Below are positions 15,259 to 21,255 of a stretch of 35,630 nucleotides of DNA, piece after piece. This DNA is from a virus: positions 1-35,630 of IMG/VR virus record IMGVR_UViG_3300025864_000034. One strand, written 5' to 3'. Each line of letters opens with the position of its first letter. Positions within the stretch are counted from its first letter, which is position 1. Position numbers and translations under genes: made by a program. Under the pieces are notes generated by a model. The model worked only from the letters and a program-made list of their open reading frames with translations, had not been told where the DNA came from and did not search any database.

Positions 15259-15906
15259 ATGTTAGAACTTAACAAGATTTATCAAGGTGACTGCCTTGAG
15301 TTAATGAAAGAAATCCCAGATAAAAGTATTGACCTTGTATTAACTGACCCTCCTTATGGTATTAAAAGAGATAAGGGCTTCGGGGGCTTCGGGGGCTTTA
15401 GTAAGCCGATATCAAGACGTCAATATATCGATTGTTGGGATAGCCAAAGACCCGACAAAATTTACTTTGATGAAATTTTAAGAATAAGCAAAAAAGCATT
15501 AATTTTTGGTGGTAATTATTTCGCTGATATTTTACCTCAAGGCAAACATTGGATTGTTTGGGAAAAATTAAATACTATGCCTACTTTTGGCGATTGTGAA
15601 TTAATCTGGACAAATATAGATAAAAATTCAATTAAGAGAATAGTAAGTCAATACAATGGTTTGTTAGGTAAAGAAAAAGAACGTTATCATCCTACACAAA
15701 AACCAGTAAGACTTCTAAAAGAATTAATAGAAAAATACGGCGGTAAAGATGATTTAATTCTTGATCCCTTTATGGGTAGTGGCTCAACAGCAATCGCTTG
15801 TATATCTACAAACAGAAATTACATAGGCATTGAAATTAGTCAGGAATATTGCGACATAGCAAATAAGAGAATAGAAGATTTTACAAAGCAATTAGTTTTA
15901 GTATAA
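15259..15906 (+). CDS. DNA N6-adenine/N4-cytosine methyltransferase
   Basis: A 215-residue beta-order methyltransferase: DPPYG at residues 30-34, then HPTQKPVRLLKELIEK, then DPFMGSGSTAIA as motif I near residue 175. It is a paralogue of the 9871 product: the first 16 residues and the FTKQLVL end are almost identical, while the middle, which should read the DNA target, differs and is shorter. Just after DPPYG lies a three-fold 9-base repeat encoding GFGGFGGFS. A GGAGG site lies ten bases before the ATG. Confidence 0.88.
   Translation: MLELNKIYQGDCLELMKEIPDKSIDLVLTDPPYGIKRDKGFGGFGGFSKPISRRQYIDCWDSQRPDKIYFDEILRISKKALIFGGNYFADILPQGKHWIVWEKLNTMPTFGDCELIWTNIDKNSIKRIVSQYNGLLGKEKERYHPTQKPVRLLKELIEKYGGKDDLILDPFMGSGSTAIACISTNRNYIGIEISQEYCDIANKRIEDFTKQLVLV
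15376..15402 (+). repeat. Three tandem 9-bp units inside the methyltransferase
   Basis: Two exact copies of GGCTTCGGG and a third, GGCTTTAGT. They encode the glycine/phenylalanine-rich loop after the catalytic motif, so gain or loss of a unit keeps the frame. Confidence 0.8.
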
Positions 15907-15907
15907 T
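15880..15907 (+). promoter_or_regulatory. Probable promoter of the HNH endonuclease gene
   Basis: TTTACA at 15880-15885, a 16-base spacer and TATAAT at 15902-15907. It overlaps the methyltransferase end and would serve the HNH gene at 15958, as free-standing homing genes often carry their own promoter. Confidence 0.5.
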
Positions 15908-15914
15908 ATAACAC

Positions 15915-15937
15915 GGGGAGTGCCATCATCACTCCCC
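15915..15937 (+). other. Perfect hairpin upstream of the HNH gene
   Basis: GGGGAGTG, a 7-base loop and CACTCCCC. The stem is strong but no T-run follows, so it is more likely an RNA stability or translation-control element than a terminator. Confidence 0.6.
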
Positions 15938-15957
15938 AACCTATGATGGAGGTTAAA

Positions 15958-16584
15958 ATGGACAGAGATGAAAAGGGAAGATTTATAAAGGGGCATAGTT
16001 TAGGAGTTAGGTTCCAAAAGGGCGATATACCATGGATGAAAGGTAAACACCCAACAGCAGAAGCCCAAGAAAAACAGAGACTTGCAATTTTAGGTTCTAA
16101 ACGTTCAGATGAAGTTAAACTTAAAATGAGTTTAGCTGGAATGGGCAGGATAGTTACAGAAGAAACAAGATTAAAAATAAGTTTGTCCAACACAGGAAAA
16201 CATCCCACGGAAGAAACGTTAATAAAATTAAGAGAATCACATCTAGGGCACCACCCATCGGAAGAATCTAAACTAAAACAAAGCGAGGCATTAAAAGGTT
16301 CTAAGTGTTATTTATGGAGAGGCGGAGTAACGGGAAGTTGTGGATATATTCTGGTTACAAAAGACAATGGTTATATTATGGAACATCGTTTTGTTATGGA
16401 AGAATATCTTGGTAGAAAATTAACGGAACATGAAGTAGTCCATCATATCAATTTTAATAAAAAAGATAATAGAATGGAAAACCTAATGTTGTTCGCAACA
16501 CACAGTAAACACATGAAATTTCATAATAATATATCGCGAGGTAAGTTAATAGATGAGTCTTGTTTGCTGCATAATAACGTATAA
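15958..16584 (+). CDS. HNH homing endonuclease with NUMOD3-like repeats
   Basis: A 208-residue site-specific nuclease of the phage homing type. Residues ~45-120 contain repeated DNA-binding NUMOD3-like units with the pattern T-E-E-T-R-x-K-I-S (VTEETRLKISLSNTGKHP, PTEETLIKLRESHLGHHP). The C-terminal nuclease has EHRFVMEEYLGRKL and EVVHHINFNKKDNRMENL, the HNH_3-type core with the paired histidines and the N-x-x-N-N region. The leader and GGAGG site duplicate those of the preceding methyltransferase. Its last 32 bases overlap the next gene, so insertion occurred at that gene's edge. Confidence 0.9.
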   Translation: MDRDEKGRFIKGHSLGVRFQKGDIPWMKGKHPTAEAQEKQRLAILGSKRSDEVKLKMSLAGMGRIVTEETRLKISLSNTGKHPTEETLIKLRESHLGHHPSEESKLKQSEALKGSKCYLWRGGVTGSCGYILVTKDNGYIMEHRFVMEEYLGRKLTEHEVVHHINFNKKDNRMENLMLFATHSKHMKFHNNISRGKLIDESCLLHNNV

Positions 16585-17170
16585 TGATTTTCCACTTATA
16601 GTCGACTGTATAGAATCAATTCAAAATCGTGTTGATAGAATTGTCGTTATAGACGGCAGGTATATAGATTTTCCTGGAGTTGAGTCTGTAGATTATAGCC
16701 TGGATGGCACGCTGGAGTATTTGAAGTCTATTCCTAAGGTTGAGTTAATGTTTTGGAAGGGTGATGAAATATCCAAGAGAAACTTCTATCTAATGCAGGT
16801 TAATGATGGCGACATAGTTCTAAACTTGGACGCTGACGAAGTCTTGATTGGCGATATTCCCGAACTCAAAGCAGATTGGGGTATCGTGAGTTTACAAGAT
16901 GGACACGGTAAGCATATTCAGCATAGAGCATCAAGGTTCTTTAAGTATAAAGACGGCATACATTATATGAATACACACTGCACACTTTATGATAAGAATG
17001 ACAAGATTATAAATAAACTTCAACAGGTTATAAATCCGTCAGTGAGTTTCGAACTCGTGACAACTTGTCACATATTACACAACTGGCATCTTCGTTCACC
17101 GGAACGTCAATATAATAAAACTTTATATTATCGCAAGCTTGTAAGAAATGAGGCTGGGCAAATTAAATGA
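16553..17170 (+). CDS. Glycosyltransferase family 2-like
   Basis: A 205-residue GT-A enzyme. MSLVCCIITYND is the usual GT2 first strand, DRIVVIDGRYID follows, and the metal-binding D93-A-D95 lies in IVLNLDADEVL. The C-terminal HNWHLRSPERQYNKT is reminiscent of small phage or bacterial GT2 proteins. It transfers a sugar to an unknown acceptor and belongs to the glycan-related group in the island. The start lies inside the HNH gene; it is out of frame with it and has no strong ribosome site. It overlaps the next gene by 4 bases. Confidence 0.82.
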   Translation: MSLVCCIITYNDFPLIVDCIESIQNRVDRIVVIDGRYIDFPGVESVDYSLDGTLEYLKSIPKVELMFWKGDEISKRNFYLMQVNDGDIVLNLDADEVLIGDIPELKADWGIVSLQDGHGKHIQHRASRFFKYKDGIHYMNTHCTLYDKNDKIINKLQQVINPSVSFELVTTCHILHNWHLRSPERQYNKTLYYRKLVRNEAGQIK

Positions 17171-17460
17171 ATATTCCATCAACAGTTAAAATTGGTGCTA
17201 TAATTTACGATGTAGTAATAGAAGAAATTGTCAACAATAGTCTATTTGAAAATAAACTATGGGGGCATATTGAATTTGATGAATGTAAGATTTATTTACA
17301 CGGTGGAGTAAACGAACAGATACTTGATGAAATTTTTATGCATGAAGTAATCCACGGCATAGAACATAACTTTTGTCTTGACTTTAAGGAATCAGAAGTT
17401 GATAGATTATCTCATGGAATAACAGCATTTTTAAAAGAAAATTTACTACTAAAGGAATAA
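17167..17460 (+). CDS. Small HExxH metallopeptidase-like protein
   Basis: A 97-residue protein with HEVIH at residues 59-63 inside IFMHEVIHGIEHNF, the zinc-binding helix of gluzincin-type peptidases. A glutamate in FKESEVDRLSHG about 15 residues later could be the third ligand. Small phage proteins of this build are common near connector genes. Substrate and activity are unproven; it may process a head protein or act on a host factor. It lies between the GT2 and connector genes, four bases from the latter. Confidence 0.75.
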   Translation: MNIPSTVKIGAIIYDVVIEEIVNNSLFENKLWGHIEFDECKIYLHGGVNEQILDEIFMHEVIHGIEHNFCLDFKESEVDRLSHGITAFLKENLLLKE

Positions 17461-17463
17461 ATT

Positions 17464-17970
17464 ATGCCTGAGCAATTAATAGGAATTATAAGAGAATATA
17501 TTGAAGATTTAACAGTACCTTACGCAGTTACTGATGCGGTTATCGAAAGGTTACTAAATAAGAGCCGCCATTATGCTGAGAATTATTATCAGATATTTGC
17601 CGAGGATTACCCGTATCACAATGTCAGCAAAGTATATTTTATCAAATATAACAACTTAATGAATGTGATCCTCAAAGATGGCGCAGATGTTGTTATAGAC
17701 TCAGCCAATTACACTATCGACGTTGAAAATGGACTGGTTACTTTTGACGTTGGTTATACAATACCAAGCGCAGTATATGCAGAGTTTAACTACTTTGATT
17801 TGATGGACACAATCGCAGAATTATGGAAGTATCGAATGGCTTTGGCGCAGATCAGTGGGGATGTAATGTTGGGGGATGAAAAACTTCCGAAAGACAAATC
17901 GTACAAAGAGTATTGCTTCGAAAAATATTGTAATTTCAAGACTTCTAAGAATATACAGATGACTCGATAG
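17464..17970 (+). CDS. Probable head-tail connector (adaptor) protein
   Basis: A 168-residue, mostly helical protein (LIGIIREYIEDLTVPYAVTD at the start, LMDTIAELWKYRMALAQISG later), the first connector-type gene of the head-tail joining block. Adaptors of the SPP1 gp15/HK97 gp6 class bind under the portal and have this size and helical pattern. Motif evidence is weak; the position, ahead of the head-closure and gp10-like genes, carries the call. Normally it follows the capsid gene directly; here 11.4 kb intervene. Confidence 0.65.
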   Translation: MPEQLIGIIREYIEDLTVPYAVTDAVIERLLNKSRHYAENYYQIFAEDYPYHNVSKVYFIKYNNLMNVILKDGADVVIDSANYTIDVENGLVTFDVGYTIPSAVYAEFNYFDLMDTIAELWKYRMALAQISGDVMLGDEKLPKDKSYKEYCFEKYCNFKTSKNIQMTR

Positions 17971-17973
17971 CTC

Positions 17974-18002
17974 TTGACATATTGATACCTTTATATTATG
18001 AT
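17974..18002 (+). promoter_or_regulatory. Moron promoter 5
   Basis: TTGACA at 17974-17979, 17-base spacer, TATGAT at 17997-18002, three bases after the adaptor stop. The region at 18006-18021 (TATATTAATAATTATA) is a broken version of the operator palindrome. Confidence 0.9.
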
Positions 18003-18034
18003 AGATATATTAATAATTATAAAGGAGTCTGGTT

Positions 18035-18262
18035 ATGGAATATTTAATATCGGATAATGAATTAAGCGAGTTAATTGAAAGCGTAAGTATTGTTAAATCA
18101 TTTGACCCTGATGGAATTAATATATCGCTTACGTATAGTAATCCAAAAGAAGAAATTACTAAGTGTGTTAATAAGATCAAATCCAAGGGGCCAGTTAAAG
18201 TAATTGGAAGAGGTGAATATATGGGTAAGAAAGTTGCTGCATATATTGAGGTGTCCAAATGA
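18035..18262 (+). CDS. Hypothetical moron protein (75 aa)
   Basis: First gene of cassette 5 with an AAAGGAG site. It starts MEYLISDNELSELI like the cassette 3 protein at 10883 and shares IKSKGPVK with its IKSKQPVK. It ends KVAAYIEVSK, like the end of the cassette 3 protein at 11149. It looks like a fusion of the two ends of a pair of cassette 3 genes, or their ancestor. No known family. It overlaps the RHH gene by 4 bases. Confidence 0.75.
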   Translation: MEYLISDNELSELIESVSIVKSFDPDGINISLTYSNPKEEITKCVNKIKSKGPVKVIGRGEYMGKKVAAYIEVSK

Positions 18263-18528
18263 AAATCCTAACCCTCCGTCTCCCTATGGAATTATATGAT
18301 AAACTATGGCAGATACATTATGAAACCCGAAACAATATCAACTCGATAATTATTGAGCTGATAGAGAAGGGGTTGAATCCAAGTTCTGTTAAACCTTATG
18401 ATAAGGAAGGATTAAAACTTAGATATGCTGTGTTAAAGGATAAACGTAAAAATAAAGATATAGCTAAATGGGAATTAGATGAATTGAAAACACTAGAAGA
18501 ATGTTGGGATAAATTAAATATTAAATAA
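18259..18528 (+). CDS. Ribbon-helix-helix DNA-binding protein (89 aa)
   Basis: Residues 1-38 (MKILTLRLPMELYDKLWQIH, then ETRNNINSIIIELIEKGL) are an Arc/CopG-type ribbon-helix-helix: strand TLRLP, helix A, turn, helix B. Residues 40-89 are a charged helical tail (LRYAVLKDKRKNKDIAKWEL). It is the longer paralogue of the cassette 3 protein at 11442. Candidate autoregulator of the moron promoters, whose start sites carry AT-rich palindromes; the linkage is inferred. Terminator 5 follows. Confidence 0.8.
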   Translation: MKILTLRLPMELYDKLWQIHYETRNNINSIIIELIEKGLNPSSVKPYDKEGLKLRYAVLKDKRKNKDIAKWELDELKTLEECWDKLNIK

Positions 18529-18546
18529 AGATTAAATAATTCAATT

Positions 18547-18576
18547 AAGAGTCTCTTAACGGAGGCTCTTTTTTAT
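18547..18576 (+). terminator. Moron terminator 5
   Basis: Stem AAGAGTCTC/GAGGCTCTT with loop TTAACG and a T-run. The architecture is the same as the other moron terminators and the loop is similar, but the stem sequence is different. Confidence 0.9.
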
Positions 18577-18586
18577 TGGAGCATAA

Positions 18587-18973
18587 ATGGAATTATATGA
18601 GTCAGTTCGACTAAGACAATCTAACATCATAGCACAAAATCCAGCGTCTATTATTATCTCACGCATAACACAAACTGATGACGGAGCAGGCGGCTGGAGT
18701 CCTACACCATCAACTTTACCCTCCCAAACTGTAAGAATCTATGACTCTACTGTTAAGGATATGGCGGTATTACTGGTTACTGATAGTGGTTATCATAAGA
18801 GCAGAATTAAGAAAATGGTGTGTCAATGGAATGCAGATGTTGAAGCGGCTAATGAGACGTTTACTGATACATTCAGCTATAACGGATCAGACTATAAAAT
18901 TGTTGATGTTAAACCTAAGAAGACACAGGATTATGTTATTTATAAAGAGGTATTTATTGAGGAGGTGGCGTAA
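18587..18973 (+). CDS. Probable head closure / head-tail joining protein
   Basis: A 128-residue beta-rich protein in the position of SPP1 gp16/HK97 gp7-type stoppers. ASIIISRITQTDDGAGGWSP at residues 21-40 is the usual opening strand of this family, and DYKIVDVKPKKTQDYVIYKE near the end is the closing strand region. It would plug the connector and offer the tail-binding face. It starts ten bases after the terminator T-run and overlaps the next gene by one base. Confidence 0.75.
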   Translation: MELYESVRLRQSNIIAQNPASIIISRITQTDDGAGGWSPTPSTLPSQTVRIYDSTVKDMAVLLVTDSGYHKSRIKKMVCQWNADVEAANETFTDTFSYNGSDYKIVDVKPKKTQDYVIYKEVFIEEVA

Positions 18974-19311
18974 TGGCTGGGAGCGGTGCAGTTATCGCTA
19001 AAATGTGGGCATGGGCTACATTAAAGCGTGCAGGTTGCGAGGCTGTTTCACTTGTTGCCTCCGCCAATGCTGTTAATTATGCCAAAACAAATTATAGATG
19101 GACACCAAGAACAGGTTATGCACATGGTAGTATTCATGGCGGTTTCTTTTGGGAAAGTCCAACGGTGTTAAAGGCTTACGTCGCACACAGCGCAGAATAT
19201 GGAATATATTTGGAACTTGCCAATGACAGGCACTATGCAATTTTGGAAGAAGCAATCAGCGAAGTTCAAGATAAATGGTATAACGGAATAAAAAAGGTGA
19301 TGGATCACTAA
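18973..19311 (+). CDS. HK97 gp10-like tail completion protein
   Basis: A 112-residue protein. RTGYAHGSIHGGFF and AHSAEYGIYLELANDRHYAI give the S-x-E-Y-x-x-Y-x-E pattern and the ensuing aromatic-proline-like region of the gp10 family, here with RHYAILEEAI in place of the usual RPFLRPA. These proteins act at the head-tail interface or tail end. Immediate overlap with both neighbours places it in the connector operon. Confidence 0.8.
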   Translation: MAGSGAVIAKMWAWATLKRAGCEAVSLVASANAVNYAKTNYRWTPRTGYAHGSIHGGFFWESPTVLKAYVAHSAEYGIYLELANDRHYAILEEAISEVQDKWYNGIKKVMDH

Positions 19312-19694
19312 TGAGAAAAGCAATAATTGTTGAACTTAAAAAAATAACAGATTTTAGCAATAGAATATATCAAGCATTCGCCGCTCCTGTTGGAGTATTA
19401 AAACCTTATCTAACCGTAAAACTAACTGGGGAAAATCCTGTTGTAAATAACAAAGTAGCCTCTGTATTAGAGTTTCAAGTTTTTATATACAATAGCCCAG
19501 GGTCGTTTATTTCACTTGATGATTTGGAACTCAAAGTTAGAAAACAATTACACGGTATTCTACTTTCAACAGATGAATCGCCGGCACGTCATTTCACTTG
19601 TTATTACGATAGAACACTCCCTGATTTTTGGGATGACATAGCTAATCTATTTCAAAAGACTATGTATTTTTATATACCAATGGCGAGAAAATAA
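19311..19694 (+). CDS. Probable tail terminator protein
   Basis: A 127-residue protein just before the major tail protein, the usual place for the tail terminator that caps the tube. LEFQVFIYNSPGSFISLDDL and the terminal TMYFYIPMARK match the beta-alpha-beta character of the family, but no diagnostic motif is visible. It overlaps the gp10-like gene by one base. Confidence 0.65.
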   Translation: MRKAIIVELKKITDFSNRIYQAFAAPVGVLKPYLTVKLTGENPVVNNKVASVLEFQVFIYNSPGSFISLDDLELKVRKQLHGILLSTDESPARHFTCYYDRTLPDFWDDIANLFQKTMYFYIPMARK

Positions 19695-19723
19695 AATTTA
19701 CTAACAATTTATTATCAACAATG

Positions 19724-19746
19724 ACACTCCTTTCGGGGTGTTTTTT
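19724..19746 (+). terminator. Terminator before the tail tube gene
   Basis: Stem ACACTCC/GGGGTGT, loop TTTC, T-run. It separates connector and tail tube genes and may limit the amount of connector relative to tube message. Confidence 0.85.
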
Positions 19747-19767
19747 ATTACAAAGAAAGGAAATATC

Positions 19768-20322
19768 ATGGCAATATTGTATGGTGTGCGCCAGATCCGT
19801 GTACTACCGGAACTGGACAGCGGCGCTGCTGATGGTTCAGCGCAAGCAATTAATTCTACTATGATTCAGCAAATGGGATTAACACCTGTTTACATTGACG
19901 GTGCTGAAGCAATTCAACGTGGTGGAGATTCAATTAAGGCAATAGTAAAAGAGGATGACAGTTTTACAGGAGTAGATTTAACACTGGATTTTGCAGCTTT
20001 AGAGCCAGCATTGAAAAAAGCAATAGCCGGTGGCAATGTAACTGGTGATAAATGGAGCGCTCCTAAAGATGACACTGAAAAGCCTTATCCATTCAGACTT
20101 AAAGTATGGCAGACAGTTGAAACAGAATCAGACAGTGAATCCGATGAAGATGGTTTTATGGAACATGAATTTAGTTTCTGTAAAGGTAGACTTGGCAGCA
20201 TTACTGGAAATCAGCAGGCTTTCACCAATGACCAGTTTACTGTTAGATGTAGAAAAAATGCGTCTAATCCATCGAGTATAGAGAGTGCGTGGACGACCGA
20301 CAAAGTTTCCGCAATAGTATAG
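19768..20322 (+). CDS. Major tail tube protein
   Basis: A 184-residue protein between tail terminator and tail chaperone. MAILYGVRQIRVLPELDSGA at the start and SFTGVDLTLDFAALEPALKK in the first third are typical of siphovirus tube proteins, which have a beta-sandwich hexamer fold. An acidic loop ESDSESDEDG near residue 125 is notable. An in-frame ATG at 19738 lies inside the terminator; 19768 has an AAAGGAAA site and is preferred. Confidence 0.82.
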   Translation: MAILYGVRQIRVLPELDSGAADGSAQAINSTMIQQMGLTPVYIDGAEAIQRGGDSIKAIVKEDDSFTGVDLTLDFAALEPALKKAIAGGNVTGDKWSAPKDDTEKPYPFRLKVWQTVETESDSESDEDGFMEHEFSFCKGRLGSITGNQQAFTNDQFTVRCRKNASNPSSIESAWTTDKVSAIV

Positions 20323-20329
20323 GGGTAAT

Positions 20330-20734
20330 ATGGATAAACTAAAAATAACCAAAATAGGCGATTTACAGAAATTCAACGAGGGTGAAATTGTAGAGTTACC
20401 GAGTTTTGATGACTCTACTCCTTTCGTTGCTAAACTTAAACGTCCATCTTTGCTTGCTTTATGTAAAGGTGGGCAGATTCCAAATACTCTATTAGGTGCT
20501 GCGCAGGAGTTGTTTGAAGGCAAGCAGAAATCAGATATTAAAAAGTATGCTGAAATATTAGATGTTGTTTTAACTGCTGCTATGGTTGAGCCGAAATATG
20601 AGGAGGTGGAGAGTCTTTTAACCGATATGCAGAAGTTATCAATCTTTGCATTTTCACAATCCGGAATAAAAGCTCTCGTCCCATTTCGTGAAATCGAACG
20701 CATTCAAAAGGGTAGTGATATTAGCAAAGAATAG
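20330..20734 (+). CDS. Tail assembly chaperone, short form (gpG-like)
   Basis: A 134-residue soluble protein between tube and tape measure, the gpG position. FVAKLKRPSLLALCKGGQIP is a recurrent feature of such chaperones. They bind the tape measure during tail assembly and usually make a longer gpGT form by ribosomal frameshifting. The frame that would supply the T part overlaps its end. Function is inferred from place and size. Confidence 0.78.
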   Translation: MDKLKITKIGDLQKFNEGEIVELPSFDDSTPFVAKLKRPSLLALCKGGQIPNTLLGAAQELFEGKQKSDIKKYAEILDVVLTAAMVEPKYEEVESLLTDMQKLSIFAFSQSGIKALVPFREIERIQKGSDISKE

Positions 20735-20894
20735 TAACAAAGTTGTGTCTGATGTTTTAGGTATAGAAGATTTATACGAGAAGTTTTGTATCGATGAAAC
20801 TTCTGACTATCTGTATTTTCACTGGAAAGACGAAGCAAAGAATAAAGAAGAATTAAAATCTTTAGTTTCAAAGCATTCCAAGAAGAAGAAGTAA
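20688..20894 (+). CDS. Tail chaperone extension (gpT-like), probably reached by frameshift
   Basis: This frame overlaps the end of the chaperone gene and is open from GTG 20688 to 20894. It has no ribosome site. The useful part after the overlap, VVSDVLGIEDLYEKF, then DYLYFHWKDEAK and a lysine-rich end, is like gpT tails. It lies in +1 (equivalently -2) relative to the chaperone frame; a -1 shift would meet TAG at 20713. Candidate slip points are CAAAAGGGT at 20705-20713 and the AAAGAATAG end. Confidence 0.65.
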   Translation: MKSNAFKRVVILAKNSNKVVSDVLGIEDLYEKFCIDETSDYLYFHWKDEAKNKEELKSLVSKHSKKKK

Positions 20895-20896
20895 GG

Positions 20897-20921
20897 TTTC
20901 CGGTTATCCTTAAAACCGGAT
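20897..20921 (+). other. Hairpin after the tail chaperone
   Basis: TCCGGTT pairs with AACCGGA around a short loop. No T-run follows. It may protect or attenuate the chaperone message before the tape-measure gene. Confidence 0.5.
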
Positions 20922-21025
20922 ATTAATTAATGATTAAACAAAACTGTAAATATTACACAAAAAAGAATTAATAGCGTAGAATAATCAACAATAGCAAATT
21001 TATTGGAGATTATATTGGAGGATTA

Positions 21026-21181
21026 ATGGACGGAGTAGCGCCGATATTCTGGATAATCTATTTTATCTTAGCGGTTATAGTTTGGATTTATGGCGGCATA
21101 ATATACCTCAGATATAAAAATAAAAAAGATATGGAGTCTGGGCATATTCTAGACGTAAAGATAAAAAAGAATTTAAAGTAA
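21026..21181 (+). CDS. Small single-pass membrane protein (51 aa)
   Basis: Starts MDGVAPIFWIIYFILAVIVW, with one hydrophobic span (residues 6-30) followed by a lysine-rich cytoplasmic-type tail ending KIKKNLK. A TTGGAGG site stands four bases before the ATG. It sits alone between the chaperone and the tape-measure terminator. It could affect superinfection or membrane events at entry, but no family is recognised. Confidence 0.6.
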   Translation: MDGVAPIFWIIYFILAVIVWIYGGIIYLRYKNKKDMESGHILDVKIKKNLK

Positions 21182-21211
21182 TAGTTAGTTAAATACAAAT
21201 TTAATATATAT

Positions 21212-21240
21212 AAAAGCATCTCATTTTGAGGTGCTTTTAT
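21212..21240 (+). terminator. Terminator before the tape measure gene
   Basis: A strong 11-bp stem AAAAGCATCTC/GAGGTGCTTTT, loop ATTTT, followed by ATTATT. The A-rich and T-rich arms allow bidirectional action. Confidence 0.8.
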
Positions 21241-21255
21241 TATTGGAGATAAATT

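Noticed and set aside
6167-15906. Complete restriction-modification systems
   Set aside because: Three methyltransferases are present but no restriction endonuclease gene lies beside any of them; the HNH genes are of the homing type.
18741-19001. A plus-strand 86-codon frame within the head-closure gene
   Set aside because: It overlaps a gene with a clear position in the connector operon, and its arginine/leucine/tryptophan-rich text looks like an out-of-frame translation.
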